Part shown: positions 1 through 7,338 of the stretch, piece after piece
How positions within the stretch are numbered: position 1 is the first letter of the stretch
How the letters are laid out: each line of letters starts with the position of its first letter
From: CAZFLM01 sp964519955
Lineage (GTDB): Bacteria > Armatimonadota > Chthonomonadetes > Chthonomonadales > CAJBBX01
Length of the DNA stretch: 56,174 nt
Direction of reading: 5' to 3'
Assembly (NCBI GenBank): GCA_964519955.1
Contig: CAZFLM010000044.1
Coordinates: 1 to 56,174, forward strand
Position numbers and translations under genes: made by a program
Notes under the pieces: model-generated
The model's database searches: none
The model's input: the letters and a program-made list of their open reading frames with translations, nothing else
What the model was told of the DNA's origin: nothing

Positions 1-30
1 ATCGCCGGGCGTCTTGAGGACATCCGTCAT
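1..30 (-). CDS. Start of a gene running off the left edge
   Basis: An ATG on the minus strand at 30 reads MTDVLKTPGD before the window ends. A purine-rich GAGGAGAG ribosome site lies about six bases upstream (around 38-46). Only ten codons are visible, so the product cannot be named. The call rests on the start codon and ribosome site alone and may be chance. Confidence 0.35.
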   Translation of the reverse strand, partial: MTDVLKTPGD

Positions 31-76
31 CGGTCGCTCTCCTCGGCGCCCGATGCCATCCGGGCGCGTGTCGAGC

Positions 77-117
77 CCCGGTTCGCGGAGGGGGATCGGG
101 AATCCTGCGGGAGGCGA
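77..117 (+). repeat. 41-bp direct repeat, copy 1
   Basis: This 41-bp stretch is repeated exactly at 924-964 in the same orientation. It begins CCCGGTTCGCGG and ends GCGGGAGGCGA. It lies between the start of the edge gene and the end of the 71-residue gene at 136. No coding role is evident. Confidence 0.85.
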
Positions 118-135
118 GGTGCCTGCTTAGTTGGC

Positions 136-351
136 TCAGCATCCACCCGACGGCGTGTCGGCCGACGCGTCAGGGCCTCGGACGTCCCACACGCGCACTG
201 GAATGCCCTGCGCCTGGAGGACCGGCGCGAGCGTGCGCTGCATCTGGACCACGATGCGGACCTTCTCCTCGAACGGCAGTGCGATCCGCCTGCGCCGGCG
301 CTCCTCCTTGGCGGCCACGAATTGCTGGATCTCGGCGTCTACTGGATCCAT
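136..351 (-). CDS. Small helical protein partnered with nucleotidyltransferase
   Basis: The 71-residue product starts MDPVDAEIQQF and has a very basic helix (KEERRRRR, about residues 16-24), followed by a PFEEKVRIVVQMQ segment (about 26-38). Its first 13 bases overlap the end of the upstream nucleotidyltransferase-like gene (339-836), so the two are probably translated together. Small helical proteins with a PFEEKVRI-type segment often sit beside nucleotidyltransferase-fold genes in bacterial genomes; that is recollection, not a search. The internal ATG at 351 was chosen over the longer frame because it gives the tight overlap and a start typical of this small family. A toxin-antitoxin role is inferred from the pairing only. 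Confidence 0.6.
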   Translation of the reverse strand: MDPVDAEIQQFVAAKEERRRRRIALPFEEKVRIVVQMQRTLAPVLQAQGIPVRVWDVRGPDASADTPSGGC

Positions 352-836
352 TGAGGCCACACTTCCTCGAGACCGTGCCGACCGATGATGGCGTCCAGAT
401 ATGCCGAGTCCAGTGACGGGTGGCTCACCAGGTGCCGCGCGCAAAGGAGGTCGAAGTCGCCACCAGCATCTACGGCAATGGCCACCAGATGCTCCATGCG
501 GAGCACTCGAGTGGGCACGGACAGATACTCGATCTCCACGGAGTCCCTCAGCGCTTCTACGAGGAGAGGACTAGAAGCCGGCACAGGACGGACCGCGATC
601 CCGCCTACTAGCACGCACCCCGGTTCCACGGTGTTGTCGAGACCCGGCGGAGACGCGTGGAGCGGTGACTGAACTCGAGCCCCTCCGGGGCCGACCGGCT
701 GGTCCACGACGATGTCGAGGTGGAAGGTCAGCACTGGCTCCGCGTAGAAGGTCGCGCCAATCGCGCCACCGATGGCGTATCGCCCCAGAACGCCGTCCGC
801 GACCCATCGGTTGAGCACCCTGAGTGCACGATCCAT
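339..836 (-). CDS. Nucleotidyltransferase-fold protein, AbiEii/MNT-like
   Basis: The 165-residue protein has the pattern YAIGGAIGATFYAEPVLTFHLDIVV near residues 20-44. It resembles the GG...D core of AbiEii-type and related minimal nucleotidyltransferases, with the acidic residue in FHLDIVV. The C-terminal half is helical (LDSAYLDAIIGRHGLEEVW). The ATG at 836 has a GGAG ribosome site about eight bases upstream. It overlaps the following 71-residue gene by 13 bases, which suggests a two-gene toxin-antitoxin-like unit. The canonical GS...D-x-D motif is not complete, so catalytic activity is uncertain. It is transcribed divergently from the coiled-coil genes at 1025. Confidence 0.55.
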   Translation of the reverse strand: MDRALRVLNRWVADGVLGRYAIGGAIGATFYAEPVLTFHLDIVVDQPVGPGGARVQSPLHASPPGLDNTVEPGCVLVGGIAVRPVPASSPLLVEALRDSVEIEYLSVPTRVLRMEHLVAIAVDAGGDFDLLCARHLVSHPSLDSAYLDAIIGRHGLEEVWPQWIQ

Positions 837-923
837 GCGGCGACTCCAACAAGCTGAGGCGAAGGGTACCTGCCACGCGCGCCCGCCGCCAGCACAAGGC
901 TCAGACCTGCGGCAACGACGCCT

Positions 924-964
924 CCCGGTTCGCGGAGGGGGATCGGGAATCCTGCGGGAGGCGA
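924..964 (+). repeat. 41-bp direct repeat, copy 2, with hairpin arms
   Basis: This is an exact copy of 77-117. Here the repeat is extended to the left so that CGCCTCCC (919-926) and GGGAGGCG (956-963) form an 8-bp inverted repeat around it. It lies about 60 bases upstream of the gene at 1025 and just upstream of that gene's -10 element. Confidence 0.85.
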
Positions 965-991
965 CGGGGGTGCTGGTATCACAAGACAGCC

Positions 992-1002
992 TGTGTTATA
1001 CT
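992..1002 (+). promoter_or_regulatory. Extended -10 promoter for the coiled-coil pair
   Basis: TGTGT followed by TATACT (997-1002) is a near-consensus extended -10. The matching -35 region around 974-979 is weak, as is common for extended -10 promoters. It is followed by a GGAGGAG ribosome site at about 1008-1014 and the ATG at 1025. Confidence 0.5.
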
Positions 1003-1024
1003 CGGGGTGGAGGAGACCCAAGCG

Positions 1025-1249
1025 ATGACCGATCAGGCGCCCGCATCAGGCTCCATCGAGATGCCGGCCGACGTTGCCGCCGAACTCGACCAGATCCTCG
1101 CGGAGATGGACCGGATCTTCGAGCGCATGGACGAGCGCCGAGGTGATATCGTCCGTCTGCGCGCGGAGACCGAAGCTATCAAAGCGGCAACAGAGCGCTG
1201 TCGCGTGGAGACGCTGGAGACGTTCCGACGGCTAGGCATCCAGGCATAG
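1025..1249 (+). CDS. Small coiled-coil protein (74 aa)
   Basis: The product is MTDQAPASG... with one long charged helix from about residue 15 (AAELDQILAEMDRIFERMDERR...) to the end, typical of a coiled coil. No catalytic motif is visible. The start at 1025 is chosen over a longer upstream frame because a GGAGGA ribosome site lies about ten bases before it. The stop is two bases from the ATG of the next gene, so the pair is an operon. I do not recognise a named family. Confidence 0.6.
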   Translation: MTDQAPASGSIEMPADVAAELDQILAEMDRIFERMDERRGDIVRLRAETEAIKAATERCRVETLETFRRLGIQA

Positions 1250-1251
1250 CC

Positions 1252-1563
1252 ATGTGGAAGCAACTGATCGGCGCACTGCGCCACCTGCTTTCTCTCGCGC
1301 GTCGAGTAGACAAGAACGACGAGGACGTGCGGGCGCTGCAGGAGGAGCTGAAAGCAGCGCGATCCGAACTCGCGGCTCTTCGCCGCGACCTGTCGGCGCT
1401 CGCCCACCTCACCGAGAAGCTCATCGGCGAGGTGCAGCACGACCGCGAGCTGGCTGCCGTCCAGCAGCGCAACCTCGTTCTGGAGCTTGAGAACCGCCTG
1501 CTGCGCATCGAGAGCGCGGCGCGATCCGGCCAGGGCGGCAACGCGCCGCACTTGACCCCGTAG
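1252..1563 (+). CDS. Coiled-coil protein (103 aa)
   Basis: The product starts MWKQLIGALRHLLSLARRV, an amphipathic helix that could lie on a membrane. It continues as a heptad-like coiled coil (ALQEELKAARSELAALRRDLSAL..., about residues 28-85). It follows the 74-residue coiled-coil gene with a 2-bp gap, so the two products may form a hetero-oligomer. No enzymatic motif is seen and no function can be assigned. Confidence 0.6.
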   Translation: MWKQLIGALRHLLSLARRVDKNDEDVRALQEELKAARSELAALRRDLSALAHLTEKLIGEVQHDRELAAVQQRNLVLELENRLLRIESAARSGQGGNAPHLTP

Positions 1564-1567
1564 CCCC

Positions 1568-2203
1568 CTACCCCACCTGCAGCCGGCCGCACACTGCCGG
1601 GCCGTCGCAGCCGGTCACCGCCTGGACCAGCGCCCACGCAATCTTGCCGCCGCCCTGCACCGATGGCTCAATCGGGTTGGCGTAGTCGGCAGGCCCCGTG
1701 CAGAGGGAGCGCAACTCGACGATCGTCAGGCGATGCTCGGCGGCGGCCCGGATGATGATGTCGTCGTACACCGCGATGGCGACCGCGGCCCGGCGGCGCT
1801 GGCTCTCTTCCGGGAAGTTGCCGTTGTAGACCGTGCAGACCACCAGCGGCAGGCATCGGGCCAGGCACTCCTTGAGCGCCATCCGGTAGGCCGCCTCGAA
1901 CTCCTTCGCGGCGTCCGCGAGCATCAGGAACGCCGCCGCGCTCGACGTGACCGGCGCATCCAGCACGTCGAAGCGCAGCATCGCGTCGTTGCCGCCCACG
2001 CTCAGGGCCAGGTGCGTGGCGTCCGGCGGCAGCGCGCGAAGTTGGGCCGGGATGTCGAACGTGGTCGAGCCGTCGACGGCGCGCAGAGAGACAGCCCACT
2101 CGTCGGGCAACAGCCGCCGCATGTGGTCGAGAACGGAGGGTCCGCCGCCGGTGTAGCGGCCGTTGTCGAGGATCGAGTCTCCCAGCAGGACGAGGTGGGG
2201 CAT
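1568..2203 (-). CDS. SGNH/GDSL-fold hydrolase lacking the usual C-terminal His motif
   Basis: The 211-residue protein starts MPHLVLLGDSILDN; the GDS block I puts the nucleophile at Ser10. Block III appears as SVGGNDA (about residue 66-72). Where SGNH enzymes usually carry DxxH near the C-terminus, this protein has PIEPSVQGGGKIA, with no Asp-x-x-His. The ATG at 2203 is preceded by GTGGAGGTG about nine bases upstream, which decides against the 299-residue longer frame. The likely role is cytoplasmic hydrolysis of a small ester or lipid head group, but the substrate is unknown and activity may be altered by the missing His motif. Confidence 0.8.
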   Translation of the reverse strand: MPHLVLLGDSILDNGRYTGGGPSVLDHMRRLLPDEWAVSLRAVDGSTTFDIPAQLRALPPDATHLALSVGGNDAMLRFDVLDAPVTSSAAAFLMLADAAKEFEAAYRMALKECLARCLPLVVCTVYNGNFPEESQRRRAAVAIAVYDDIIIRAAAEHRLTIVELRSLCTGPADYANPIEPSVQGGGKIAWALVQAVTGCDGPAVCGRLQVG

Positions 2204-2405
2204 CGCGGTAGCACCTCCACGAGCGACGGTGTGCGCCGGCATCGGCCATGGTGGCTTGAGCCACATCCGCAGGTGGAGCGCCTCGCCGGACGGTTCGCGG
2301 AGGACAAGGCCACTTCCTCCGTGAGCGGACCGAGCGCGCCTTCCGACAATGAGACAGCGCAGGCCCGTCCGCCGATGCGCCACCCGACACCAGAGGACCG
2401 TCACC

Positions 2406-3206
2406 ATGCAACGCACCCCGTCACGCCGCACGCTCGCCGTCCTGCTCTGCCTCCTTGGCGCATCCATCGCCGCCGTCTGGGCGTCGCCGACGCCACCGAA
2501 GGGCGCCTGCTACCAGTACTCCACGATCGGGGCGCTGATGCGCGGGCTCTACGACGGCACCCTCACGCTGGGCGAGCTGAAGCGGCACGGGGATACGGGC
2601 ATCGGCACGGTGGACAAGCTGGACGGGGAGATGGTCCTGCTGGATGGGAAGGCGTACCAGGTGCGCTCGGACGGGCGCGTGCTGCCGGTGCCGGACACGA
2701 TGCGCACCCCCTTCGCCACAGTGACCACGTTCCGCGCCGACCAGTCGGCGGACATCGAGGAGCCGATGGACCTGGACGAACTGGAGCGCCGCCTCGACGA
2801 ACTGGCCCCCAACCGCAACGGGTTCGCGGCGTTCCGCATCACCGGCCGGTTCGCGTACGTGAAGACACGCAGCGTGCCGGGGCAGAAGAAGCCCTACCCG
2901 CCGCTCGCGGACGTCGCCAAGCAGCAGAGCGTGTTCGAGCTGCGCGAGGTACGCGGCACGCTCGTCGGGTTCCGCACGCCGGACTACGTCACCGCGCTCA
3001 ATGTGCCCGGCTACCACCTCCACTTCCTCACCGAGGACCGGCGGTCAGGCGGCCATGTGATGGCGGTTCAGCTCACCTCGGGCCGGGCGGAGGCGCAGCA
3101 GTGCGCGACGAGCACCGTCGAGACGCCGCGCGACCCCGACTTCCACGACCTCGACCTGCGCGACGACAAGCGGGCTGACCTGCTGCGGGTCGAAAAGGGG
3201 CGTTAG
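2406..3206 (+). CDS. budA: Exported alpha-acetolactate decarboxylase
   Basis: This 266-residue protein matches acetolactate decarboxylase, which converts 2-acetolactate to acetoin in the butanediol/overflow pathway. Family sequence is clear from residue 39 (YQYSTIGALMRGLYDGTLTL) through GIGTVDKLDGEM. The three zinc ligands are visible as H204, H206 and H217 (GYHLHF...GGHV), with the same 2 and 11 residue spacing as in the Bacillus-type enzyme. The N-terminus (about residues 1-26) is a signal peptide, so the enzyme probably acts outside the cytoplasm. No acetolactate synthase gene is adjacent. The start at 2406 follows GAGGA and gives an intact signal peptide. It is divergent from the SGNH gene. 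Confidence 0.9.
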   Translation: MQRTPSRRTLAVLLCLLGASIAAVWASPTPPKGACYQYSTIGALMRGLYDGTLTLGELKRHGDTGIGTVDKLDGEMVLLDGKAYQVRSDGRVLPVPDTMRTPFATVTTFRADQSADIEEPMDLDELERRLDELAPNRNGFAAFRITGRFAYVKTRSVPGQKKPYPPLADVAKQQSVFELREVRGTLVGFRTPDYVTALNVPGYHLHFLTEDRRSGGHVMAVQLTSGRAEAQQCATSTVETPRDPDFHDLDLRDDKRADLLRVEKGR

Positions 3207-3223
3207 TCGAGGAGTGGGCTGGC

Positions 3224-3775
3224 TCACCCCTCCTCCGGAAACGCCAGGTACTGCGCCGGCACGTGCTCCGTCAACCAAACGCCGTTCTCCGAGAGGTAGA
3301 ACGGCGTCCCGGCGCGCCACATCTCGCCGGCCCGCACCACCAGCACGACGGGCTGCCCGTGGCGGCTGCCCACCTTCGTGGCGGTGGCCTCGTCAAGCGA
3401 GATGTGGACGTGCTGGCGCTTGCCCTTGAGCAGCCCCTGGCGGCGGATGGACGCCACCGAAGCACGCGCGGTACCGTGGTACAGCAACTCCGGCGGCTCG
3501 CGCGGCTCCAGGCCGAGGTCCACGTGGATGCTGTGCCCCTGCGACGCCCGAATGCGCTGCCCGTCCTCGCTGAACGCGAACCGCTGCTTGTCGTTCGTCG
3601 CCACGACCTCGCGGATCAGCTCCAGGCTCAGCGGCATGCGCGAACGCTGCGACCGCGCGATCAGGTCGTCCACGCGCGCCCAGCCGTTCGCGTCCAGCTC
3701 CAGCCCGATCATCCCCGGGCGGTGCCGCAGCGCCAGGCTCATGAACCTGCTCGCCTGCACAATGCGATCCGGCAT
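3224..3775 (-). CDS. kptA: RNA 2'-phosphotransferase (Tpt1/KptA family)
   Basis: The 183-residue product is of typical KptA/Tpt1 length. It has the N-terminal winged-helix part with ALRHRPGMIGLELDANGW (R17-H18 of the catalytic set) and the C-terminal ADP-ribosyl-transferase-like part with LLYHGT and KRQHVHIS. The family moves an internal RNA 2'-phosphate to NAD+, giving ADP-ribose 1'',2''-cyclic phosphate. Bacteria usually lack the fungal-type tRNA splicing that creates this substrate, so its role is open. Here it lies divergent from a toxin-antitoxin-like pair and 0.9 kb from pnkp-hen1, hinting at RNA damage repair. Confidence 0.9.
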   Translation of the reverse strand: MPDRIVQASRFMSLALRHRPGMIGLELDANGWARVDDLIARSQRSRMPLSLELIREVVATNDKQRFAFSEDGQRIRASQGHSIHVDLGLEPREPPELLYHGTARASVASIRRQGLLKGKRQHVHISLDEATATKVGSRHGQPVVLVVRAGEMWRAGTPFYLSENGVWLTEHVPAQYLAFPEEG

Positions 3776-3803
3776 TGACAGCCTCCACTACATCGTATAC
3801 ACT
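3775..3803 (+). promoter_or_regulatory. Sigma-70-type promoter of the RHH-DUF433/DUF5615 pair
   Basis: A perfect -35 hexamer TTGACA lies at 3775-3780. TACACT at 3798-3803 gives a 17-bp spacer; TATACA at 3796-3801 is an alternative with 15 bp. The palindrome GTATAC sits within the -10 region and could be an operator for the RHH-type antitoxin. The -35 abuts the start of the divergent kptA gene. Confidence 0.65.
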
Positions 3804-3839
3804 GTCACCAGCACCATGCACGACCTTGGAGTGGAACCC

Positions 3840-4283
3840 ATGTCTCAGGTAGTGAGCCTACGTCTGCCGGACGCAACCGCCGACCGCCTCCGCGCCGTCG
3901 CGCGCCGCGGGGGCCGCACCCTGAACGACGCCGCCGCACGCTCGCTGGAGGAGTGGCTCCGCACCGAGGAGTTCGCCGACATCGAGTTCCGCAGCTTCAA
4001 CGGGGAGCGCCACGCCTGCATCAAGGGCGCGCTGCAGGTCTGGCAACTCATCATGGTCGCGCGCGACTACGGCATGGACGCCGACGCAACCGCGGCGCAC
4101 TTCCAGTGGCCGGTCCACCGGGTGAAGGCCGGCCTAAACTACTACGAGGCCTATCCCCAGGAGATCGACGACGCCGTCGCGGACAACGACGCGATGACCT
4201 TCGATGTGCTCAAGCGCATGCTGCCGCAGCTCGAGGCCATCCCCGAGGATGACGGGGCTCCCGAACCTGAGCCCGCGCCCTGA
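3840..4283 (+). CDS. RHH plus DUF433 antitoxin-like protein
   Basis: The 147-residue product starts MSQVVSLRLPDATADRLRAVARR, a ribbon-helix-helix-like DNA-binding segment (about residues 1-42). It is followed by a DUF433-like helix-turn-helix region (about 60-115, ending VKAGLNYYEAYPQEIDDAV). DUF433 proteins are commonly the antitoxin partners of DUF5615 PIN-like proteins, which is exactly the next gene. The ATG at 3840 has a GGAG site about nine bases upstream and is preferred to the in-frame ATG at 3816. Its TGA overlaps the next ATG by one base (TGATG), so the two are translationally coupled. It probably represses its own promoter. Confidence 0.8.
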   Translation: MSQVVSLRLPDATADRLRAVARRGGRTLNDAAARSLEEWLRTEEFADIEFRSFNGERHACIKGALQVWQLIMVARDYGMDADATAAHFQWPVHRVKAGLNYYEAYPQEIDDAVADNDAMTFDVLKRMLPQLEAIPEDDGAPEPEPAP

Positions 4284-4660
4284 TGCGTGGCCTACTGCTG
4301 GACGAGCAGATCTCCCCGGTGGTGGCTGCGCAGGTGCGCACAAAGAGGCCGGACATCCCGATCCAGAGCGTACACGAGTGGCGCGGCGGGCGCCTACTCG
4401 GCACCGCCGACCGAGGCGTCCTCGCCGCCGCAGCGGAGGACGGGCTCACGCTCGTCACATATGATCGCAAGACGATCCCTCCCTTAGTGGGGGAGTGGTC
4501 GGCCTCTGGCCGCTCGCACGGCGGGGTCGTGTATGTCGACACCCGCACCATCGCCTCCAGCGACTTCGGGCGTCTGGTGCGAGCACTCACTCGCTTCTGG
4601 GACCGCGAACGCACGGCGGACTGGACGAACCGCATCGGGTACCTACCGGCGTCCCGATAG
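4283..4660 (+). CDS. DUF5615 PIN-like toxin candidate
   Basis: The 125-residue product starts MRGLLLDEQISPVVAAQV, with the Asp of LLDEQIS and a later LVTYDRKTIP. This matches the acidic-residue layout of DUF5615 PIN-fold proteins, predicted RNases. It overlaps the DUF433-type partner by one base. Such pairs are treated as type II toxin-antitoxin modules. The location between kptA and pnkp-hen1, all RNA-end-processing genes, makes an RNA-cleaving role plausible, but that is inference. Confidence 0.8.
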   Translation: MRGLLLDEQISPVVAAQVRTKRPDIPIQSVHEWRGGRLLGTADRGVLAAAAEDGLTLVTYDRKTIPPLVGEWSASGRSHGGVVYVDTRTIASSDFGRLVRALTRFWDRERTADWTNRIGYLPASR

Positions 4661-4674
4661 GACCCGGCGCCCCC

Positions 4675-7338
4675 CTACAGCCGCGGGTCCACCGGCTCGC
4701 TCTCTAGCGCCAGCACGCCGAAGACGCACTCGTGGACGCGGCGGAGGGGCTCGCGGCGGACGAAGTGGTCCAGCGCCTCCAGGCCGAGCGCAAACTCCTT
4801 CAGCGCCAGGGCGCGCTTCGTGTTCAGACCGCGCTGGCGCAGGCGCTCCAGGTTCGCGGGCTCCGTGTACGAGAGGCCGTAGATGATCCGCAGGTACTCG
4901 CGGCCGCGCACCTTCACGGCAGGCTGCAGGAGGCCCCGCTCGCCGCGCGCCACGAAGGAGGCCGGCTTCACCACCATGCCCTCGCCGCCCCCGCCCGTGT
5001 AGTCCAGCCACCACTGCGTTGCCGCGGCCTCGGACTGCTCGTCCAGCAGGTCCACGGTCCGGCTCTCCGTGCGCACGATCAGGTCGCTGTGGTCGGCCAG
5101 CTTCGCCAGCGTCTCCAGGTGCCAGGCGTGCGGCTTGTCGTGATGCGTGCGGCCCTCGGTGGCAAGCAGATGGAACGGGGCCAGCTTCAGGTCGGCGAGA
5201 CCATCGACCGGCCAGCAGTAGTGGCCGTACGCCCGCACGTAGCCCGCCGCATCTTGTTCCCGCGAGGCAAGCGCGGCGGCCAGCGCCTGCAGCGTCCCCG
5301 CGCCTTCCTTGATGCCCTCCGGCCGCGCGAGAGCCGCCTCGACCGTCGCCCGCGCCGCGCCGAGCGATACCCGCGCCGCCACCCCAACCGGCGCGTACTG
5401 CTCCCGCAGAAGCCCTTGCGCCTTGGCCGACCAGGGCATCAGCTCCGCGTCCAGGCACAGCCAGCCGGTCTCCAGCTCGTCCCACAGCCCCGCCCGCGTG
5501 ACGGCGCCCGCCACCTCGGCCAGGAACGCCCGGTGCGTCTCCGCGTCGTCGAAGAAGCGGCGGCCCGTGCGCGTGTAGCACTCCCCGATCGCGCCATCGA
5601 GCGCCCCGAACCGCGTGCGCGCCCCCTCCTCGTCGCGGCAGACCACGATGACCGCGCGGCTGCCCATGTGCTTCGTCTGGCAGACCACCGACGGCACGCC
5701 GCGCGAGCGGTAGTAGGCGAAGGCCTCGCGCGGGTACTCCAGGTAGCCCTCCTCCGCGGTAGTCTCGGAGGGCGACATGGTCGGCGGGAGGTAGACGAGC
5801 CAGCGCGGCTCGACGGCGTACCGGCTCATCACCTCGAACGCGGCGGCGGACCGGTCGGCGGTGATCGTGACGCGCGCGGCGAGTTGGGTCTCGATAATGC
5901 GCTTACCCAGCACATCCTCCGCGTGCAGAAGCGTGTCCGCCTGCCACTGGGCGGAGAGCGGCGCGGCCTCGGGCTTCGCCTCCTCCTCCGGCAGCAGCGG
6001 CTTCTTCGGTACGCAGTACGTCGCGCGCGCGGGCACAGAGACCAACTCGCGCTCCGGGTAGCGCAGCGCCGTCAGCTTGCCACCAAACACGCAGCCCGTG
6101 TCGATGTCGATGGTGCGGTTGAGCCACTCCGCCTCCGGCACGGGCGTGTGGCCATACGCCACCGTCGCCTTGCCGCGGTAGTCCTCCGCCCAGGGGTAGC
6201 GCACCGGCAGGCCGAACTCGTCGATCTCGCCGGTCGCGTCGCCGTAGAGCGCGAACTCGCGGATGCGGCCCGACGCGCGGCCCTGATACCCCTCCTTCAT
6301 CCCCGCGTGCGCGACGACGAGGTTGCCGCCATCCAGCAGGTAGTGCGACACCAGGTCGCCCAGGAACTTCGCCGCGGCCGGCTTGAATGCCTCGCGCTCC
6401 TCCGCCGGCAGCGCCTCGGTCTGAGCGATGGACGCCTCCAGGCCGTGCGTCACGCTCACCGTCTGGCCGCGCAGCCACCGGGCGAACTTGGCGTCGTGAT
6501 TGCCGGGCACCGCCAGCGCCGAGCCGGCCTCGACCATCGCCATCACGAGCCGCACGGTCTCCACGACGCGCGGCCCGCGGTCGACGATGTCGCCGAGGAA
6601 GATGGCGCGGCGGCCTTCGGGGTGCGTGTATGCCGCCTCGTCACCGTCGCGGACATAACCGAGCGTGCCGAGCAGCTCCTCCAGTTCGTCGAGGCACCCG
6701 TGCACGTCGCCGATGATGTCGAACGGGCCGGTCTCCGCGGTGCGGTCGGTCCACAGCGGGCGCCGCACCACGCGAGCCGCCTCGATCTGCGCCTCGCCAT
6801 CCAGCACATACACGTGGCGGAAGCCCTCGCGTCGGAGGCTGCGCATCGACTGGCGGAGTTGGCGCGCCTGGTTGCGGATGACGTGGTTGCCCATGCCGGC
6901 GCGGTCGGTGCGCTGGCGGTTGCGGTCCTCGCAGACGCGCTCCGGCAGATCCAGCACGATCGCCACGGCAAGCGCGTCGTGCTCCGCGGCCAGGGCGAGC
7001 AGCGGCTTGCGCGACTCAGCCTGCACGTTCGTCGCGTCGATGACGGTCAGCTTCCGCCGGCGCAGGCGCACCCCGGCGACGTAGTGCAGCGCGTCGAAGG
7101 CGTCCTTGGTCGCCTCCAGGCTGTTCTCGTCGTCGCACACCCAGCCGCGGAACGCGTCGGAGTTCAGCACCTCCGTCGGCAGGAAGTGCTTGCGCGCGAA
7201 GCTGCTCTTGCCAGAGCCGCTCACGCCGACCAGGAGCACCATCGAGAAGGCCGGCAGCTCGATGGTGACCGGGCGCGGCGCGCGCTGCTCGGCGGCGGTC
7301 TCCGCCAATGCGTCCATCGGGGTCTCAGCTTCGCTCAT
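4675..7338 (-). CDS. pnkp: Polynucleotide kinase-phosphatase-ligase (bacterial Pnkp)
   Basis: The 887-residue protein has the three Pnkp modules in order. The 5'-kinase holds the P-loop GVSGSGKSS at residues 38-46. The metallophosphatase (about 205-440) shows GDVHG at 210-214, GDIVDRGP and GNHD, and heals 3'-phosphate or 2',3'-cyclic phosphate ends. The C-terminal ligase/adenylyltransferase has the lysine motif KHMGSR with K556. The length is close to the Clostridium thermocellum enzyme. The start at 7338 (MSEAETP) overlaps the end of hen1 by 14 bases, so the two are co-translated as an RNA repair operon acting on cleaved tRNA. The start has only a weak GGCGG site. Confidence 0.95.
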   Translation of the reverse strand: MSEAETPMDALAETAAEQRAPRPVTIELPAFSMVLLVGVSGSGKSSFARKHFLPTEVLNSDAFRGWVCDDENSLEATKDAFDALHYVAGVRLRRRKLTVIDATNVQAESRKPLLALAAEHDALAVAIVLDLPERVCEDRNRQRTDRAGMGNHVIRNQARQLRQSMRSLRREGFRHVYVLDGEAQIEAARVVRRPLWTDRTAETGPFDIIGDVHGCLDELEELLGTLGYVRDGDEAAYTHPEGRRAIFLGDIVDRGPRVVETVRLVMAMVEAGSALAVPGNHDAKFARWLRGQTVSVTHGLEASIAQTEALPAEEREAFKPAAAKFLGDLVSHYLLDGGNLVVAHAGMKEGYQGRASGRIREFALYGDATGEIDEFGLPVRYPWAEDYRGKATVAYGHTPVPEAEWLNRTIDIDTGCVFGGKLTALRYPERELVSVPARATYCVPKKPLLPEEEAKPEAAPLSAQWQADTLLHAEDVLGKRIIETQLAARVTITADRSAAAFEVMSRYAVEPRWLVYLPPTMSPSETTAEEGYLEYPREAFAYYRSRGVPSVVCQTKHMGSRAVIVVCRDEEGARTRFGALDGAIGECYTRTGRRFFDDAETHRAFLAEVAGAVTRAGLWDELETGWLCLDAELMPWSAKAQGLLREQYAPVGVAARVSLGAARATVEAALARPEGIKEGAGTLQALAAALASREQDAAGYVRAYGHYCWPVDGLADLKLAPFHLLATEGRTHHDKPHAWHLETLAKLADHSDLIVRTESRTVDLLDEQSEAAATQWWLDYTGGGGEGMVVKPASFVARGERGLLQPAVKVRGREYLRIIYGLSYTEPANLERLRQRGLNTKRALALKEFALGLEALDHFVRREPLRRVHECVFGVLALESEPVDPRL

